Source: a virus
Length of the DNA: 23,655 nucleotides
IMG/VR virus record: IMGVR_UViG_3300042691_000718
Span: 1-23,655 of that record
Strand: one strand, 5' to 3'
Position numbers and translations under genes: made by a program. Every line of letters begins with the position of its first letter. Position 1 is the first letter of the stretch. Under the pieces are notes generated by a model that saw only the letters and a list, made by a program, of their open reading frames with translations, ran no database searches and was not told where the DNA came from. Below, piece after piece: positions 22,634 through 23,655 of the stretch.

Positions 22634-23401
22634 ATGAACGAATTACCTAAACATATATCCTATTCCGCTCTGGGTACTTATCAAGAGTGCGGATGGAAAT
22701 ACAACTTAACAAAACTACAAGGCGTACCTGAGAAACATGCTGTTTGGTTTACAGGTGGGTCTGCTGTCCATAGGGCTACCGAGATGTATGATCTAAATCC
22801 TGGGTTTGCCGAAACTATTTGGAATGATGCTTGGTTTCAACAAGTAAAAGAAGATGAAGAACTACACGGAGACATGCTCGCTTGGGATTACATCAAGAGG
22901 GAAGATATGTCTTGGTGGTACGGAGAAGGTTTATGGATGCTAGAACGTTGGATAGAGTTTCGTTCCAATGGGTGGGGTGTCTATAAGGACTACATCGAAA
23001 AACAGTATGAGGTTCCTTTGGTAGATACTGTTGTAAAGATGGCCATTGACCGAGTGATGACGGATTACGATGGTAAGATAGTCCTTTTAGACATTAAGAC
23101 AGGGGCGTCATCTCAAAGACACCCACTTCAACTTGCAACTTATGCGTGGGCTTTGCGCAAGATGGACGGCCTTGAAGTGGACAAAGCAGGTTTTTGGGAT
23201 GCACGCACTGGTCATGTAACCACTTGGAGTCTAGAACATCTTGCTACTCAAGAGGTAGAACATATCTACTCTGAATTTGATAGAGCACGTAAGGCTGAAA
23301 TATTCTTGCCTAATTTGTCCAACTGTGGACGTTGTGGTGTGCTATCCTACTGTAAGTTTATGAACGGTAAATACACAGAAAAGGAGAAAAACAATGGCTA
23401 A
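22634..23401 (+). CDS. PD-(D/E)XK nuclease, RecB/Cas4-like with Fe-S cysteine cluster
   Basis: A 255-residue nuclease. The N-terminus ISYSALGTYQECGWKY carries C19, and the C-terminus carries CGRCGVLSYC (C231, C234, C240), giving the C...CX2CX5C arrangement that holds a 4Fe-4S cluster in Cas4 and AddB-type nucleases. Active-site motifs are in order: GSAVH (H46), AIDRV (D139), LLDIKTG (D153, K155) and QLATY (Q166, Y170). These are the RecB-family nuclease motifs, so it should degrade or trim DNA ends in a metal-dependent way. In phages such proteins act in recombination or host DNA degradation. It begins the DNA-metabolism unit and overlaps the next gene by 8 nt. There are no cas1/cas2 genes nearby, so CRISPR adaptation is not implied. 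Confidence 0.9.
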   Translation: MNELPKHISYSALGTYQECGWKYNLTKLQGVPEKHAVWFTGGSAVHRATEMYDLNPGFAETIWNDAWFQQVKEDEELHGDMLAWDYIKREDMSWWYGEGLWMLERWIEFRSNGWGVYKDYIEKQYEVPLVDTVVKMAIDRVMTDYDGKIVLLDIKTGASSQRHPLQLATYAWALRKMDGLEVDKAGFWDARTGHVTTWSLEHLATQEVEHIYSEFDRARKAEIFLPNLSNCGRCGVLSYCKFMNGKYTEKEKNNG

Positions 23402-23655
23402 TGCTAACTTCCAAGTTAGTAGTAAATTACCAGATGGTCGCATCTTTGTGATCGCTGGTGATAGTGCCGATGAGTTCAAGCAAAACTTGACTCATATATT
23501 AGGTGATGTCGGGGCTGAGAATTTAATCTCAACTATGGCAACATCAGTAGAGGGAGCACCTGCTTCATATGAAGAGGCAGTTGGTAACCTTGCAAAAGGT
23601 CTAGGTGCTAGACCAGTATCAAGCCCAACACAAACATTTACACCAAGTACTGGAC
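23394..23655 (+). CDS. Unknown protein, 3' end outside window
   Basis: ATG 23394 follows AAGGAG (23381-23386) with 7 nt spacing and overlaps the nuclease stop by 8 nt. The 87 visible residues begin MANANFQVSSKLPDGRIFVI and continue AGDSADEFKQNLTHILG, then GAENLISTMATSVEG and a Pro/Ser/Thr-rich stretch. The frame is open to the window end. Similar small proteins follow RecB-like nucleases in actinobacterial phages in my memory. The N-terminal strand-plus-helix domain with a Pro/Ser/Thr-rich linker leaves open a nucleic-acid-binding or nuclease-partner role, but I recognise no defined family. Confidence 0.75.
   Translation, partial: MANANFQVSSKLPDGRIFVIAGDSADEFKQNLTHILGDVGAENLISTMATSVEGAPASYEEAVGNLAKGLGARPVSSPTQTFTPSTG

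Noticed and set aside
1-23655. tRNA genes, CRISPR arrays, transposons or integrase/attachment sites
   Set aside because: No cloverleaf-like sequence, regular spaced repeats, transposase or recombinase motifs were found on either strand by reading.

Overview
This window is one contiguous piece of a tailed double-stranded DNA phage genome (or a prophage of the same type). Every gene I can support lies on the + strand, packed head to tail with TAATG or ATGA stop/start overlaps, and most have clear AAGGAG-like ribosome binding sites. The DNA is A+T rich. Several small proteins (the Gly-Cys-Phe-Gly-Cys protein at 8654, the short head protein at 8392, the RecB-type nuclease at 22634) look like families I know from actinobacterial phages. 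Others (the small basic proteins at 10633, 10908 and 11090, and the one at 18610) look like families common in marine and freshwater phages. A phage of a low-GC aquatic actinobacterium is therefore my best inference, but nothing here proves the host.

Layout. 1-6698: three large virion-associated or ejection-type proteins; the first lacks its 5' end in the window. 6699-6821: a palindrome-rich leader with no gene. 6822-8323: scaffolding protein and major capsid protein, with a hairpin after the capsid gene. 8392-11610: small head or accessory proteins, many very basic, plus a GT-A-fold glycosyltransferase at 9942. 11610-12515: head-tail adaptor-like protein. 12515-18600: a host-recognition cassette of five fibre-type proteins that share and reuse modules; two end in long polyglycine-rich domains. 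18610-19111: two small tail-associated proteins. 19136-21346: a large tail protein. 21346-22341: the lysis block (small membrane protein, tiny Cys-rich peptide, CHAP-domain endolysin, holin-like protein). 22342-22633: a non-coding divide with a strong intrinsic terminator, a possible promoter and several hairpins. 22634-end: the start of the next transcription unit, with a Cas4/RecB-like PD-(D/E)XK nuclease carrying a four-cysteine iron-sulphur signature, and a 3'-truncated gene of unknown role.

How it fits together. The first three proteins plus scaffold and coat would build and fill the head. The adaptor, the large tail protein and the fibres would make a short or simple tail. I see no tape-measure protein or tail-assembly chaperone frameshift, so a podovirus-like particle is more likely than a siphovirus, though the window is only part of the genome. 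The lysis genes close the late unit, and the nuclease begins a DNA-metabolism unit. The parts most worth a second look are the modular fibre cassette, the cluster of tiny lysine-rich proteins with a duplicated motif, the structured leader before the scaffold gene, and the structured non-coding region before the nuclease.
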